This document shows, piece by piece, positions 30,836 to 42,119 of a stretch of DNA of 64,000 nt. The position numbers and the translations under genes are program-made. The notes under the pieces were generated by a model. That model ran no database searches. It was not told the origin of the DNA and saw only the letters and a program-made list of their open reading frames with translations. The stretch is taken from the NCBI GenBank assembly GCA_016744375.1, contig JADGEM010000016.1, positions 1 to 64,000 of the forward strand, written 5' to 3'. How positions within the stretch are numbered: the first letter of the stretch is position 1; each line of letters starts with the position of its first letter. This stretch comes from Gammaproteobacteria bacterium (GTDB taxonomy: Bacteria > Pseudomonadota > Gammaproteobacteria > GRL18).

Positions 30836-31903
30836 CTATGAATCTGGCTGATTGACACGACGTTGTTGTACAGCACTGGATAATTTCGTTAAAACGTCAA
30901 AACCATCATCCCAATTGATGCAGGCATCTGTAATGCTTTGACCATAGACAAGATCTTCCTTATTAACACAATTTTGACGGTCTTCAACAAGATGACTTTC
31001 TATCATGGTTCCAACAATTCGATGTTCACCTTCAGATATTTGTTGTGAAATATTTTCTGCAACATCAAGCTGTTTTTTAAAAACTTTCTGGCTATTAGCA
31101 TGGCTGAGGTCAATCATTAAATTCGGTTTTAATGAAGAATCAATCATTTCAATTGAGACTGCATCTACATGGGATGCATCGTAATTTGGTTCGGCTCCAC
31201 CACGTAAAATAATATGGCAATCATCATTGCCTGATGTAGAAAAGATTGCTGATTTACCCTGTTTTGTAACAGACAAAAAAACATGTGGGCGGCTGGCTGA
31301 AGAGATGGCATCAATTGCAACCCGAACACCACCATCTGTCGCATTTTTAAAACCTACAGGGCATGATAACCCCGATGCTAACTCTCTATGAACCTGACTT
31401 TCTGTCGTTCGGGCACCGATGGCCCCCCAGCTGATCAAATCTGCAACATATTGAGGAGAAATGAGATCAAGGAACTCAGTTGCTGTTGGAACGCCCATAT
31501 CATTAACAGCGACTAATAACTCACGTGCAATACCGAGACCTTTATTAATTTCAAAGGAACCATCAAGTTCTGGATCATTAATTAAACCTTTCCATCCAAC
31601 TGTCGTGCGTGGTTTTTCAAAATAAACCCTCATGATAATCAATAAATCATCACTCAATTTTTCGCGGGCAGTTTTTAACAGGCGAGCGTACTCCATGGCA
31701 GACTTGGGATCATGAATCGAGCATGGACCAATAATAATGATCAACCGATCATCATTACCACTTAATATATTATGGATTGCTTGTCGAGTTTCAGAGACGG
31801 TTTTTTGAGCATTTTCTGTGCTAAGAAATTGTTTATGAATTTGTTCAGGCGCCACTACTTCAGTCATACCCTGAATGCGTAAATCATCCGTTATATTTGT
31901 CAT
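30836..31903 (-). CDS. aroG: 3-deoxy-7-phosphoheptulonate (DAHP) synthase, class I
   Basis: A 355-residue enzyme that condenses phosphoenolpyruvate with erythrose 4-phosphate, the first step of aromatic amino-acid synthesis. Motifs of the AroF/G/H type: IIIIGPCSIHD, MRVYFEKPRTTVGWKG, SWGAIGARTTESQVHR, GFKNATDGG, LRGG and MIDLSHANS. The AroF/G/H paralogue, and so the feedback amino acid (Phe, Tyr or Trp), cannot be read from sequence alone. An extended -10 promoter lies about 47 bp upstream. Confidence 0.93.
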   Translation of the reverse strand: MTNITDDLRIQGMTEVVAPEQIHKQFLSTENAQKTVSETRQAIHNILSGNDDRLIIIIGPCSIHDPKSAMEYARLLKTAREKLSDDLLIIMRVYFEKPRTTVGWKGLINDPELDGSFEINKGLGIARELLVAVNDMGVPTATEFLDLISPQYVADLISWGAIGARTTESQVHRELASGLSCPVGFKNATDGGVRVAIDAISSASRPHVFLSVTKQGKSAIFSTSGNDDCHIILRGGAEPNYDASHVDAVSIEMIDSSLKPNLMIDLSHANSQKVFKKQLDVAENISQQISEGEHRIVGTMIESHLVEDRQNCVNKEDLVYGQSITDACINWDDGFDVLTKLSSAVQQRRVNQPDS

Positions 31904-31949
31904 ACCGTCATTCCAGCAAACTCTCTTTATAAATGTAATTAAGTTTTCA

Positions 31950-31958
31950 ATTATAACA
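31950..31958 (-). promoter_or_regulatory. Extended -10 promoter of aroG
   Basis: On the minus strand TGTTATAAT gives a perfect TATAAT with the TG extension. It lies 47 bp before the aroG ATG, leaving a leader of about 40 bases. No good -35 is seen, as is common with extended -10 promoters. Confidence 0.5.
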
Positions 31959-32021
31959 CACCATTACACGCTTTCATCATCAGGTATTATTAATTGATTG
32001 TATCCCTGAGCTAGCTGTCAT

Positions 32022-32046
32022 AAAAAAACCGACATCAAGTCGGTTT
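32022..32046 (-). terminator. Intrinsic terminator of the rhodanese gene
   Basis: AAACCGAC and GTCGGTTT form an 8-bp stem with a 5-base loop (32026-32046). On the minus strand it is followed by seven T. It begins 39 bp after the rhodanese stop codon. Confidence 0.85.
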
Positions 32047-32084
32047 ATATTGAAGTGGAAGAAAAAAACTAAATAGTTTCATGA

Positions 32085-32516
32085 TTATTGATTAGAAACA
32101 ACCTTATCTCCCGCCTTTATCCAGCTTTTTATGCCTCTTTTCAGGTGATAAACCTGAGTATAACCTAATTTCTTATCTAAAAAGTTAGAAACTTGGCCAG
32201 TGCGGTTTCCTGAACGACATATCAGGATAAATTTTTCATTTTTGTTGGCAATTTTATCTAATGCAGACAGCCATTTTTCCATGTCATAGTTGCCACGGGA
32301 ATCAAAAAAAGTAAGAAGATGGCTATTTTTAACTACACCAGTGGATTTCCATTCATCAGGTCTGCGAATATCAATTAAAGGTACATTTTGTGCCATTAAT
32401 TGTTTCATTTGTTCATTGCTTAAATTCCCGACTTCAGCAGACACATTAGTGGATAAGACTATCGATGAAAATAATAATATCAGGATAAAAAAACGATTTA
32501 TTATACTTTTAAACAT
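32085..32516 (-). CDS. Periplasmic single-domain rhodanese
   Basis: A 143-residue exported sulfurtransferase-like protein. The signal peptide ends near residue 28 (STNVSA-E); one rhodanese domain follows, with active-site Cys100 in ICRSGNRTG and the family's PLIDIRRPDEW at about 46-56. The start at 32516 has AAAAGG eight bases upstream and begins directly with the signal peptide; an in-frame ATG at 32549 is not needed. The C-R-S-G-N-R loop is that of PspE-like proteins. Its sulfur donor is unknown. Confidence 0.85.
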   Translation of the reverse strand: MFKSIINRFFILILLFSSIVLSTNVSAEVGNLSNEQMKQLMAQNVPLIDIRRPDEWKSTGVVKNSHLLTFFDSRGNYDMEKWLSALDKIANKNEKFILICRSGNRTGQVSNFLDKKLGYTQVYHLKRGIKSWIKAGDKVVSNQ

Positions 32517-32621
32517 ATTAATACCTTTTAATCTGCACTTAAAGAACATTCATCGTAATTTTACCATACACTAATATTTGTTAGCAAAGAGGATTCTGTT
32601 AATAATAGCTATAGGTGAGTT

Positions 32622-32723
32622 ATGTCACAAAAAAGTTTAAGAACGGCCTATAACGCCATACCTGTCATCAGTCGAAAAATCTTTCAATCGCTCGGAATAA
32701 TGGAAATCGAGAGTGTAGTTTAA
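32622..32723 (+). CDS. Possible 33-residue small protein
   Basis: An open frame starting MSQKSLRTAYNAIPVISRKI, with the strong site AGGTGAG just upstream, in the 253-bp gap between prfC and the rhodanese gene and antisense to both. The middle is basic and amphipathic. It may be a real small protein or chance; nothing similar is recognised. Confidence 0.3.
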   Translation: MSQKSLRTAYNAIPVISRKIFQSLGIMEIESVV

Positions 32724-32769
32724 TATTTATATAATTAAACCCCTAATAGGCTTTAAACAGTAATACACT

Positions 32770-34350
32770 TTAATGCTCCCGAGTCTCAAGAAATTCAATT
32801 TCAGGCCAACGTTCCATTGTCAGGTTTAAATTCACCCGGGTCGGTGCAATGTAAGTTAAATCCCCACTACCATCAATTGCCAGGTTATCACTGAGTTTCT
32901 TCCTAAAGTCATTGAGCTTATTTTCATCCTCACAAGTAACCCAGCGTGCAGTTTGAACATTAACAGGTTCAAAATCACAGTCAACCTTATACTCACCTTT
33001 GAGACGCTCTCTGACCACATCAAACTGTAGAATGCCTACAGCACCAAGAATTAAATCGTTATTATTCATGGGTTTAAATAGTTGTGTTGCACCCTCTTCA
33101 CTCAATTGCTCAAGACCTTTCATCAGTGCTTTCATGCGCATAGGATCTTTAAGTCGAGCACGCCTGAAAAGTTCCGGTGCAAAGTTGGGAATTCCTGTAA
33201 ATTTCAGGTCTTCTCCCTGAGTAAAGGTATCCCCAATACGAATTGTGCCATGGTTATGTAAGCCAATGATATCACCAGAATAAGCCGTTTCAACATGATT
33301 TCGGTCCTGTGCCATGAAAGTAATGGCATTGGCAATCTGAATGTCTTTGTCAATTCTGACATGGCGCATTTTCATGCCCTTGGTATACTGTCCTGAACAA
33401 ATTCGCATAAAGGCCACTCGATCCCGATGTTGAGGATCCATATTTGCCTGAATTTTAAAAACAAATCCTGTCATCTTTTCTTCATCAGATTTAACCGTTC
33501 GGGTGGTAGTTGAACGATCCATTGGTGCAGGGGCATAGTCGACAAAAGCATCCAGCATTTCATCCACACCAAAGTTATTAATCGCTGAACCAAAGAAAAC
33601 GGGAGTCAATTCACCCGCTAAAAAAAGTTCGAGATCAAACTCATTACTTGCTCCCCGAACCAGTTCGACTTCTTCACGCAGTTCTTCAGCCTGCTCACCA
33701 ATAAGCTCATCCAGTTTTGGATTGTCTAGACCTTCAATGATATCCCCTTCCTGGATTTTACCTCCATGAGTCGCACTAAACATATGGACTTTATCATTGT
33801 AGAGATGGTAGACGCCTTTAAATCGTTTTCCCATACCAATGGGCCAGGTAATTGGTGCGCATCCAATTTTTAGCACATCTTCTACTTCATCCATGAGCTC
33901 AATGGGATCACGACCTTCCCTGTCAAGTTTGTTTATGAAGGTCAAAATCGGTGTATCCCTGAGACGGCATACTTCCATTAATTTAACCGTACGCAGCTCA
34001 ACGCCTTTAGCAACATCGATTACCATTAAAGCAGAGTCAACAGCCGTCAGTGTGCGATAGGTATCTTCAGAGAAGTCTTCATGCCCAGGTGTATCCAGAA
34101 GATTAATAGTGCATTCTTTATACGGAAACTGCATAACTGATGAAGTTACGGAGATACCACGCTCTTTTTCCATATCCATCCAGTCTGAGGTTGCATGCCT
34201 GGAGGCCTTGCGTCCTTTAACCGTACCAGCCATCTGGATGGCACCGCCATAAAGTAACAGTTTTTCAGTTAACGTTGTTTTACCAGCATCAGGGTGAGAA
34301 ATAATCGCAAATGTACGCCTGCGCCGTATTTCATCTAAAAATTCACTCAT
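32770..34350 (-). CDS. prfC: Peptide chain release factor 3
   Basis: A 526-residue GTPase that removes RF1 and RF2 from the ribosome after peptide release. P-loop [13 protein letters not shown] at residues 17-29, switch [18 protein letters not shown], and the N-K-L-D specificity motif ([13 protein letters not shown]). EF-Tu-like domain 2 and the RF3 C-terminal domain follow. Length and order are standard. It lies downstream of rimI, separated by 89 bp. Confidence 0.97.
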   Translation of the reverse strand: MSEFLDEIRRRRTFAIISHPDAGKTTLTEKLLLYGGAIQMAGTVKGRKASRHATSDWMDMEKERGISVTSSVMQFPYKECTINLLDTPGHEDFSEDTYRTLTAVDSALMVIDVAKGVELRTVKLMEVCRLRDTPILTFINKLDREGRDPIELMDEVEDVLKIGCAPITWPIGMGKRFKGVYHLYNDKVHMFSATHGGKIQEGDIIEGLDNPKLDELIGEQAEELREEVELVRGASNEFDLELFLAGELTPVFFGSAINNFGVDEMLDAFVDYAPAPMDRSTTTRTVKSDEEKMTGFVFKIQANMDPQHRDRVAFMRICSGQYTKGMKMRHVRIDKDIQIANAITFMAQDRNHVETAYSGDIIGLHNHGTIRIGDTFTQGEDLKFTGIPNFAPELFRRARLKDPMRMKALMKGLEQLSEEGATQLFKPMNNNDLILGAVGILQFDVVRERLKGEYKVDCDFEPVNVQTARWVTCEDENKLNDFRKKLSDNLAIDGSGDLTYIAPTRVNLNLTMERWPEIEFLETREH

Positions 34351-34439
34351 TTAATTTCCACATTTTTTTAATACAAAAAAGTCTTTAGCTTATGTCTTAA
34401 GCTTTTAGACTGTATGTTCTGTCTTCAATCTCTAAAAAG

Positions 34440-34925
34440 TTAACACCAGGCCAGTTCACAGGCAAAAATCTGCGCATCTTCTTTGCCATTTTTAGCTGGA
34501 TAATAGTTGTGGCGGATACCCAACTCGTTGAATCCCATACTTTCGTATAGATGGATAGCAGCATGATTGGATGCCCGAACTTCCAGATAAAGGGTTTTAC
34601 TGCCATTTTCTTGAGTATGTTTCATCAACCATTTTAACAAAGAACAACCATAGCCTTTGCCCTGATATTGAGGGTCAATGCAAAGGTTTAACAGGTGCAC
34701 TTCATCAAGCACAGTACTGTAAATAACATAACCACGGACCTCACAATTCACTTCATACACAAAACAATGGTATCCAACTCTTAAACAGTCAGACATAATT
34801 CCTGTAGTCCAGGGAAACTCATAAGCCTCAACCTCTATGGCCATCACTGGCTGAAGATCAAACTGTGTCATTTTGCGAATAAATTGTTCAAAACCCTGTT
34901 CTGAATCAGAAGTTTTGCGGGTCAT
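34440..34925 (-). CDS. rimI: Ribosomal-protein alanine N-acetyltransferase (RimI)
   Basis: A 161-residue GNAT acetyltransferase that modifies the N-terminal alanine of ribosomal protein S18. The acetyl-CoA loop Q-Y-Q-G-K-G-Y-G lies near residues 86-93, with LHLLNLCIDP-type strands before it and ASNHAAIHLYESMGF after. It overlaps the upstream UDG-like gene by 4 bp (ATGA). E. coli holD-rimI has the same arrangement. Confidence 0.93.
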   Translation of the reverse strand: MTRKTSDSEQGFEQFIRKMTQFDLQPVMAIEVEAYEFPWTTGIMSDCLRVGYHCFVYEVNCEVRGYVIYSTVLDEVHLLNLCIDPQYQGKGYGCSLLKWLMKHTQENGSKTLYLEVRASNHAAIHLYESMGFNELGIRHNYYPAKNGKEDAQIFACELAWC

Positions 34926-35881
34926 TTTAACAAGCTTTTCATCAGGATTAAATCTTTAAGTGCTTCTCTCTTATACTGGGGATTACGCAGCAAATAGGCA
35001 GGAGGATAACTGACAATAACAGAGTATGGTTGATTGTTAATGACTATAGAATGCACATTTCCTCTCAAGTGATTAAAGCTTTGTTTGGTTTTTAGGATTG
35101 ATTGTGCTTGTTTTGCACCCAAAACATATAAAACTTTCGGCTGTATTTTTTGAATTTGACTCTGTAAAAAAGTGGCACAATGATTGATTTCATCATTACT
35201 AACAAGATATTCAGAAAAAGAATGGCACTTGATGATACCTGTAAAAAAGTAGTCATCAACTTTATCAATGGAATGCAGCATTAACTTAAATAGTGTTGAA
35301 GCTTGCCCGCTCAAATAAGAGCCTGCACGATCCTCTTCTGCGGTTGGAGGTTCACTGATAACAAAAATAGAAGCCTTGTCAATACCCTGCCCGGAAATAG
35401 GGTTAATGCGGGTTTGTCGCTTTGAGCATAGTCTGCAATCCTGTATTAACTGCTCTAAGTCTGTGTCTAATACGGTCCGCTCTTGAGAAGATGTCACCTC
35501 AGGTAATGGCTTAATAGTCATTGAGAGATCAGACTTTTTTTTATCTGAATGACTTTCAGAGTCAAGTGGATAATTCATCTGCTCAATATTACCATTAACC
35601 GTTGAAACTTCAGGTTCTGGTATGCTGTCAGGAACCGGTACAGGTGCTGATAGTTCCTCTTTTTCAGCTTGTAACTGGAGGGGCACTTCCGTCTTAAATT
35701 GTTGAGCTGCTATTTGCTCAGGTTCAGAACTCTTATGCCCAATTGGTGGTGGTGAGTAAGACTCCGTGTAGCACGCATCCTGGTTAATAAGTTCTGGTAA
35801 ATCTTTATCCACTGCAGATTTTAGCTGCCAGCTTTGAATGCCAATCGCCTCAAGATATTGTTGTCTGATAAAATGATTCAT
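34922..35881 (-). CDS. UDG-superfamily protein with HolD-like N-terminus, candidate DNA polymerase III psi subunit
   Basis: A 319-residue protein in three parts. Residues 6-21 (RQQYLEAIGIQSWQLK) match the N-terminal peptide of E. coli HolD (pattern L-x-x-x-G-I-x-x-W-x-L), which contacts the clamp loader. A Ser/Pro/Glu-rich linker follows (about 25-140), then a family-4-like uracil-DNA-glycosylase domain (145-315) with four cysteines (149, 152, 219, 235) suited to a [4Fe-4S] cluster. The usual HPAxLLRNP motif reads YPPAYLLRN (292-300), lacking the His, so glycosylase activity is doubtful. It lies directly upstream of rimI, as holD does in E. coli. A replication role is inference. Confidence 0.7.
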   Translation of the reverse strand: MNHFIRQQYLEAIGIQSWQLKSAVDKDLPELINQDACYTESYSPPPIGHKSSEPEQIAAQQFKTEVPLQLQAEKEELSAPVPVPDSIPEPEVSTVNGNIEQMNYPLDSESHSDKKKSDLSMTIKPLPEVTSSQERTVLDTDLEQLIQDCRLCSKRQTRINPISGQGIDKASIFVISEPPTAEEDRAGSYLSGQASTLFKLMLHSIDKVDDYFFTGIIKCHSFSEYLVSNDEINHCATFLQSQIQKIQPKVLYVLGAKQAQSILKTKQSFNHLRGNVHSIVINNQPYSVIVSYPPAYLLRNPQYKREALKDLILMKSLLK

Positions 35882-35932
35882 AGTTTAGCCAGTTTATAAA
35901 ATCAATTGAGTGGATTTTACAGTTACCGCCCC

Positions 35933-37468
35933 CTAAAGCTGTGGGTGAGCCCTTTCATCAACCAGAATAAATTTGTTTAATGCATTCAGGTAAGACTTTA
36001 CTGATGCTATAACGATATCAGTGTCAGCACCTTGTCCATTAACGACTCGATTTGATTTTTCTAAACGCACAGTTACATCGCCCTGCGCATCTGTACCACT
36101 GGTAATATTATTAACGGAATATAGCTTTAGTTCTGTTTCACTTTGAATAATTTTTTCAATGGCTTTAAAAGCTGCATCCACGGGGCCGCCACCTTCAGCA
36201 GTAGCAGTCTTTTCTTCACTATCAACACTTAGAGTCAGACAGGCACTGGGTGTTTCACCCGTTTCAGAACACACTTTCATTGAGATAAGTTTAATATGCT
36301 CATCATTGCTAGAAGAAGTTGTCTCAGACACAAGTGCCTGCAAATCATCATCAAAAATCTCATGCTTCTTGTCTGCCAGGGCTTTAAAACGGGCAAAAGC
36401 CTGGTTTAAACTTTCTTCTGATTTAAATTCGATCCCCAGTTCTTTCAGCCGGCTTTTCAGTGCACTTCGACCAGAGTGTTTGCCAAGAATGATGTGGTTT
36501 TTAGACCAACCAACATCTTCCGCCCGCATGATCTCATAGGTCTCACGATTTTTAAGTACCCCATCCTGGTGGATACCTGATTCGTGAGCAAAAGCATTGG
36601 CTCCTACAATTGCTTTATTTGGCTGAACCGGAAATCCTGTAATTCCTGCCACTAACCTTGATGCGGGAATAATCTGGCTGGTATCTAGTGTTGTATTACA
36701 TGAAAAGATATCCTGGCGGGTTCGTACAGCCATTACGATTTCTTCAAGTGCCGCATTACCAGCACGTTCACCAAGCCCATTGATAGTACATTCTACCTGT
36801 CGAGCACCATTTAAAACAGCAGACAATGAATTGGCAACAGCAAGCCCAAGATCATTATGGCAATGGACTGAAAAAACTGCTTTGTCTGAGTTCGGTATTT
36901 TTTCTAGTAAGTTATGTAATAAGGCACCAAACTGATGAGGAACGTTATACCCTACTGTATCCGGTATATTAATTGTCGTTGCACCGGCATCAATAACAGC
37001 TTCAATAACGCGACATAAAAAATCAAGCTCAGAGCGTCCCGCATCTTCTGGTGAAAATTCAACATTATCAGTATGCTGTCGAGCTCTTTTAACTGCTGCA
37101 ACAGCTTGCTCAACCACCTGATCGGGGGTCATGCGAAGTTTCTTCTCCATATGAATTGGAGACGTTGCAATAAAAGTATGAATTCTGGAGGAGGTAGCCC
37201 CTTTTAATGCTTCGCCCGCACAATCAATATCTTTATTCAGGGCACGAGCCAGACCACAGACAGTACTTTCTTTAATGGTATCAGCAACGGCTTTTACCGC
37301 CTCAAAATCACCAGGGCTGGCCACTGGAAAACCAGCTTCAATGACATCAACCTTCATTCGTTCAAGCACTTTTGCTATACGAATTTTTTCTTCTCTGGTC
37401 ATTGATGCGCCGGGACTTTGCTCGCCGTCACGTAAGGTAGTATCAAATATTATGAGTTTGTCAGACAT
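35933..37468 (-). CDS. leuA: 2-isopropylmalate synthase
   Basis: A 511-residue enzyme condensing 2-ketoisovalerate with acetyl-CoA, the first leucine-specific step. N-terminal TIM barrel with [16 protein letters not shown] at residues 7-22 and metal-binding [14 protein letters not shown]; the C-terminal LeuA dimer domain (about 390-505) binds leucine for feedback inhibition. ATG 37468 is preferred to an in-frame TTG at 37483. It is last of the ilvB-ilvH-ilvC-pssA-leuA run and far from leuCDB. Confidence 0.96.
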   Translation of the reverse strand: MSDKLIIFDTTLRDGEQSPGASMTREEKIRIAKVLERMKVDVIEAGFPVASPGDFEAVKAVADTIKESTVCGLARALNKDIDCAGEALKGATSSRIHTFIATSPIHMEKKLRMTPDQVVEQAVAAVKRARQHTDNVEFSPEDAGRSELDFLCRVIEAVIDAGATTINIPDTVGYNVPHQFGALLHNLLEKIPNSDKAVFSVHCHNDLGLAVANSLSAVLNGARQVECTINGLGERAGNAALEEIVMAVRTRQDIFSCNTTLDTSQIIPASRLVAGITGFPVQPNKAIVGANAFAHESGIHQDGVLKNRETYEIMRAEDVGWSKNHIILGKHSGRSALKSRLKELGIEFKSEESLNQAFARFKALADKKHEIFDDDLQALVSETTSSSNDEHIKLISMKVCSETGETPSACLTLSVDSEEKTATAEGGGPVDAAFKAIEKIIQSETELKLYSVNNITSGTDAQGDVTVRLEKSNRVVNGQGADTDIVIASVKSYLNALNKFILVDERAHPQL

Positions 37469-37520
37469 AAAGCTTTTTTCCAATAAAGAGTGAATTCATT
37501 AATTGCATACAAAGAGTTAT

Positions 37521-38315
37521 TTATTTGCGTTTTTTGATTTTCCGTATCATATGCCCGAACAGACCGGAAAAGCTGTATAATGCAAAAATTGTAAATAAAA
37601 TGAATGGTGGATGGTAAACAATTGAGACAAAGATAAGTACCATGATCAATATAGTTACAAAAGGTACTTTGTTTTTTAAGTCCAGATCTTTAAAACTACG
37701 ATATTTAATCGTGCTGACCATAAGTAGACCAGCCCCAGCAGTAAAGAACAGAACCAGATAACTTAGACTTGAACCCGCTATATTATTTTCAGTACAGAGC
37801 CAGACAAATCCAACAAGAAAGCCTGCTGATGCAGGACTCGCAAGCCCCTGAAAATAACGTTTATCGGCGTGGCCAATTTGGGTATTAAATCGGGCTAGTC
37901 TCAAGGCAGCTCCAACGACATAAATAAAAGAAGCAATCCAGCCAATTTTTCCCAATGTGGAGAGGGACCAGGTATACATAATTAATGCCGGTGCAATGCC
38001 AAAGGAAATCATATCAGACAGACTGTCATATTCTGCCCCAAAATCGCTTTGTGTGTTAGTCATACGTGCAACACGACCATCTAGCCCATCCAAAATCATA
38101 GCAATAAAAATAGCCAGTGAAGCACCTTCAAATTGACCATTCATCGCAGCGATAACAGCATAGAAACCTGCGAATAAAGCCCCTGTTGTCAATGAATTGG
38201 GTAATAGGTAAATCCCTCTTCTTTTAGTCGTCTGTTCTTTAGTTGGGACTGATTTGTCTGCGACATCAACCGGGTTAGAACCTTTTTTTCTGTTCGAAAC
38301 TTTATTGTTTTCCAT
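37521..38315 (-). CDS. pssA: CDP-diacylglycerol-serine O-phosphatidyltransferase
   Basis: A 264-residue membrane enzyme making phosphatidylserine, the precursor of phosphatidylethanolamine. The CDP-alcohol phosphotransferase signature D-G-x2-A-R-x8-G-x3-D-x3-D is complete in the stretch from LDGLDGRVAR to YDSLSDM (about residues 75-100). About seven or eight hydrophobic segments and a basic C-terminus (RKIKKRK) are present. An extra hydrophilic N-terminus of about 30 residues precedes the first helix. It lies between ilvC and leuA, a common arrangement, though a terminator separates it from ilvC. Confidence 0.95.
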   Translation of the reverse strand: MENNKVSNRKKGSNPVDVADKSVPTKEQTTKRRGIYLLPNSLTTGALFAGFYAVIAAMNGQFEGASLAIFIAMILDGLDGRVARMTNTQSDFGAEYDSLSDMISFGIAPALIMYTWSLSTLGKIGWIASFIYVVGAALRLARFNTQIGHADKRYFQGLASPASAGFLVGFVWLCTENNIAGSSLSYLVLFFTAGAGLLMVSTIKYRSFKDLDLKNKVPFVTILIMVLIFVSIVYHPPFILFTIFALYSFSGLFGHMIRKIKKRK

Positions 38316-38444
38316 GTTTTATACTTTTATATTCGTTAACCTGCGTTCCAGGACTTCTCAGGTATTATAGCGATGGAATAGATGGAAAGCCACGGACAAA
38401 ATAAAAAGTTTGAACTGATAGCTTTGATATACCTGGCGTATTGC

Positions 38445-38474
38445 AAAAAAAAACCTGCTTAAAGCAGGTTTTTC
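38445..38474 (-). terminator. Strong intrinsic terminator after ilvC
   Basis: AAACCTGC and GCAGGTTT (38451-38471) form a GC-rich stem with a 5-base loop. A run of T follows on both strands, nine on the minus strand. It lies about 65 bp after the ilvC stop codon, so pssA-leuA probably also have their own promoter. Confidence 0.88.
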
Positions 38475-38538
38475 TTTGACACATGATTCAAGCTATTACT
38501 TGAATAATAAGAGTCAGCGTAAAAATGACTGGAATAGT

Positions 38539-39597
<1,059 letters not shown>

Positions 39598-39685
39598 TCA
39601 TTAAGCTTGTGTGTTACTTATTTTAAAATATAAAAAAATAATCAGTTTAATCTTATTCATGCCCTTGTTAACAAAGAGCATAAAC

Positions 39686-40183
39686 TTATAAATGCAATGC
39701 TGAGCTGCCCCGAGCAATTCCCATTACGCCAGAGCGAACGGTCTCCAATATACTGTCACAGTCAAATGATGCAATGAATGCATTTAATTTATCACTGGTT
39801 CCTGTTAACTCTACAGTATAAGCATCATCCGTTACATCGATGATATTGCCACGAAAGATACCACTTAAGCGCATGATTTCATCTCTTGCCGAAACGGGTG
39901 CTTTCACTTTAATCAGCATCATTTCGCGTTCAAGATGCTGCACATGTGAAACATTCAAATCATTGAGCTTGACCACATCAATCAGTTTATTGAGTTGCTT
40001 AGTGATCTGTTCGATAATTTCAGCAGAGCCACTGGTCACCAGAGTCATACGAGACAAGGACGGATCTTCTGTCGGTGCCACCGTCAAAGATTCGATGTTA
40101 TAGGCACGAGCTGAAAAAAGTCCGGCCACTCTTGAAAGTGCACCTGACTCGTTTTCCAATAATATTGATATAATATGACGCAT
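39686..40183 (-). CDS. ilvH: Acetolactate synthase small (regulatory) subunit
   Basis: A 165-residue regulatory subunit. N-terminal ACT domain (ISILLENESGALSRVAGLFSARAYNIESLTV, about residues 4-34) binds valine for feedback inhibition; the C-terminal ACT-like half carries the ALVKV-like MLIKVKAP and GVMGIARG tail. It is 80 bp downstream of ilvB and forms the holoenzyme with it. Confidence 0.96.
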   Translation of the reverse strand: MRHIISILLENESGALSRVAGLFSARAYNIESLTVAPTEDPSLSRMTLVTSGSAEIIEQITKQLNKLIDVVKLNDLNVSHVQHLEREMMLIKVKAPVSARDEIMRLSGIFRGNIIDVTDDAYTVELTGTSDKLNAFIASFDCDSILETVRSGVMGIARGSSALHL

Positions 40184-40263
40184 TTTATAACTCTTTATTT
40201 AACTGTTTCTCTAAAACTATGCCTCTAAAATCAGAGCAGTGAATTTTCCCAAAGAACGTTTCT

Positions 40264-42006
40264 TCAGACAAGTTCACTATCAGGAGCAAGTTCCATTTCA
40301 TGTTGACCTTTACCCGTAGCAATCATTGGGTATACGTTTTCTTCACGATTGGTAATAAAATCGATAAAGACCAGTTTGTCTTTCATAGCAAATGCTTCTT
40401 TTAATGCATCTTCAACATCGCTGGTTTGATCGATCTGCATACCGACATGGCCATAACTTTCTGCAAGTTTTACAAAATCAGGAATAGAATCCATATAAGA
40501 CATCGCATAGCGGCCCTCATAGAAAAATTCCTGCCATTGTCTGACCATACCGAGATAACGATTATTCAAATTAATAATTTTAATTGGTAACTGATACTGC
40601 ATACAAGTTGCCAACTCCTGAATATTCATTTGAATACTACCTTCGCCTGTTACACAGGCAACCGTCTTATCAAGGTGAGCCAGCTGAACACCCATAGCTG
40701 CAGGCAAACCAAATCCCATTGTGCCGAGCCCGCCGGAATTAATCCAGCGCCTTGGTTCATCAAAACCATAATACTGAGCAGTAAACATCTGGTGCTGACC
40801 GACATCAGAAGTGATATAGGCATCACCTTGAGTGACTTCATGCAATTTTTCAACGACAAACTGTGGCTTAATGGATTTAGTCTTTTTGTTATAACGCAAA
40901 CAATTTTTCTTGCGCCACTGTTTTATTTGCTTCCACCAGTCTTTAAGCGCCTGGCCATCACTACTATCTGAACCCTTTGCTTCAGAGCTAGAATCAGATC
41001 CCTTAAGCAGTTCAAGCATTGTAGTTAAGACATCATCCACATCACCTACAATTGGGATATCAACCTGAACAGTTTTTGAAATTGAGGACGGGTCAATATC
41101 AATATGAATAATTTTTGCATCGGGACAAAATTGCTCCAGATGTCCTGTGACACGATCATCAAAGCGTGCACCCACTGCAATTAATACATCCGTATCATGC
41201 ATTGCCATATTTGCTTCATAGGTTCCGTGCATACCTAACATACCCAGAAACTGTTCATCAGAACTTGGGTAGGCTCCCAGTCCCATTAAAGTACTGGTAA
41301 TAGGAAATCCCAGTTGCTGTACCAGCGAGCGTAAAGAAGCAGAAGCGTTACTAAGCACGACACCGCCACCCGTATAAAATACCGGTTTCTTAGCATTTAG
41401 CATAAGCTCTAAAGCTTTTTTTATTTGAAATGGATGTCCTTTCGTTACTGGATTGTAAGAACGCATATCAATAGATGCCATATGAGAATACGGAATTTTG
41501 ATATTTGGATCAGTCACATTTTTTGGGATATCAACTACAACAGGACCTGGTCGACCTGTTGAAGCAACATAAAATGCTTTTTTCAGTGTTTCAGCCAGAT
41601 CTTTAACATCTTTAACCAAAAAGTTATGTTTGACACAGGGTCGTGAAATTCCCACAGAATCAACTTCCTGAAAGGCATCACTCCCAATAACCGCCGTTGG
41701 CACCTGACCAGTTAAGACCACTAGAGGAATTGAATCAAGATAAGCTGTCGCAATACCCGTGACAGCATTCGTCATCCCGGGACCTGATGTCACTAATGCG
41801 ACACCAGTACGACCCGTTGAACGTGCATAGCCATCTGCTGCATGTGTAGCAGCTTGTTCATGACGCACCAGAATATGTTTAACTGAATCGGCTCGCAATA
41901 ATGCATCATAAATGTGCAGGACAGCACCACCCGGATAACCAAACAAATATTCTACATCCTCATCTTTGAGGAACTGTGCAATGATTTCAGCACCTGATAA
42001 TTCCAC
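40264..42006 (-). CDS. ilvB: Acetolactate synthase large subunit
   Basis: A 580-residue thiamine-diphosphate enzyme catalysing the first common step of valine, leucine and isoleucine synthesis. Motifs: [15 protein letters not shown], the activating Glu in [34 protein letters not shown], and ThDP-binding G-E-G-S-I-Q-M-N...N-N-R-Y. The start is GTG with GGGAG upstream. A Ser/Asp-rich insert ([17 protein letters not shown], about residues 340-357) containing two K-G-S-D-S-S copies sits before the third domain and is not usual in the family. A promoter and leader dyad lie upstream. Confidence 0.96.
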   Translation of the reverse strand: MELSGAEIIAQFLKDEDVEYLFGYPGGAVLHIYDALLRADSVKHILVRHEQAATHAADGYARSTGRTGVALVTSGPGMTNAVTGIATAYLDSIPLVVLTGQVPTAVIGSDAFQEVDSVGISRPCVKHNFLVKDVKDLAETLKKAFYVASTGRPGPVVVDIPKNVTDPNIKIPYSHMASIDMRSYNPVTKGHPFQIKKALELMLNAKKPVFYTGGGVVLSNASASLRSLVQQLGFPITSTLMGLGAYPSSDEQFLGMLGMHGTYEANMAMHDTDVLIAVGARFDDRVTGHLEQFCPDAKIIHIDIDPSSISKTVQVDIPIVGDVDDVLTTMLELLKGSDSSSEAKGSDSSDGQALKDWWKQIKQWRKKNCLRYNKKTKSIKPQFVVEKLHEVTQGDAYITSDVGQHQMFTAQYYGFDEPRRWINSGGLGTMGFGLPAAMGVQLAHLDKTVACVTGEGSIQMNIQELATCMQYQLPIKIINLNNRYLGMVRQWQEFFYEGRYAMSYMDSIPDFVKLAESYGHVGMQIDQTSDVEDALKEAFAMKDKLVFIDFITNREENVYPMIATGKGQHEMELAPDSELV

Positions 42007-42057
42007 TATTTAACTCCCGTATAACCTTATATTTAATAGTGTTTAAAGCCATTAAAA

Positions 42058-42077
42058 TTTGATAGCACTCTATCAAA
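42058..42077 (-). promoter_or_regulatory. Perfect dyad in the ilvB leader
   Basis: TTTGATAG-CACT-CTATCAAA is an 8-bp perfect inverted repeat with a 4-base loop, between the likely -10 box and the ilvB start codon. It could be an operator or an RNA hairpin controlling ilvBHC. No leader peptide rich in branched-chain codons was found. Confidence 0.45.
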
Positions 42078-42119
42078 ATGAAAACTTTATTATGATTTGT
42101 TTCTAAAAATTAGTCAGGC

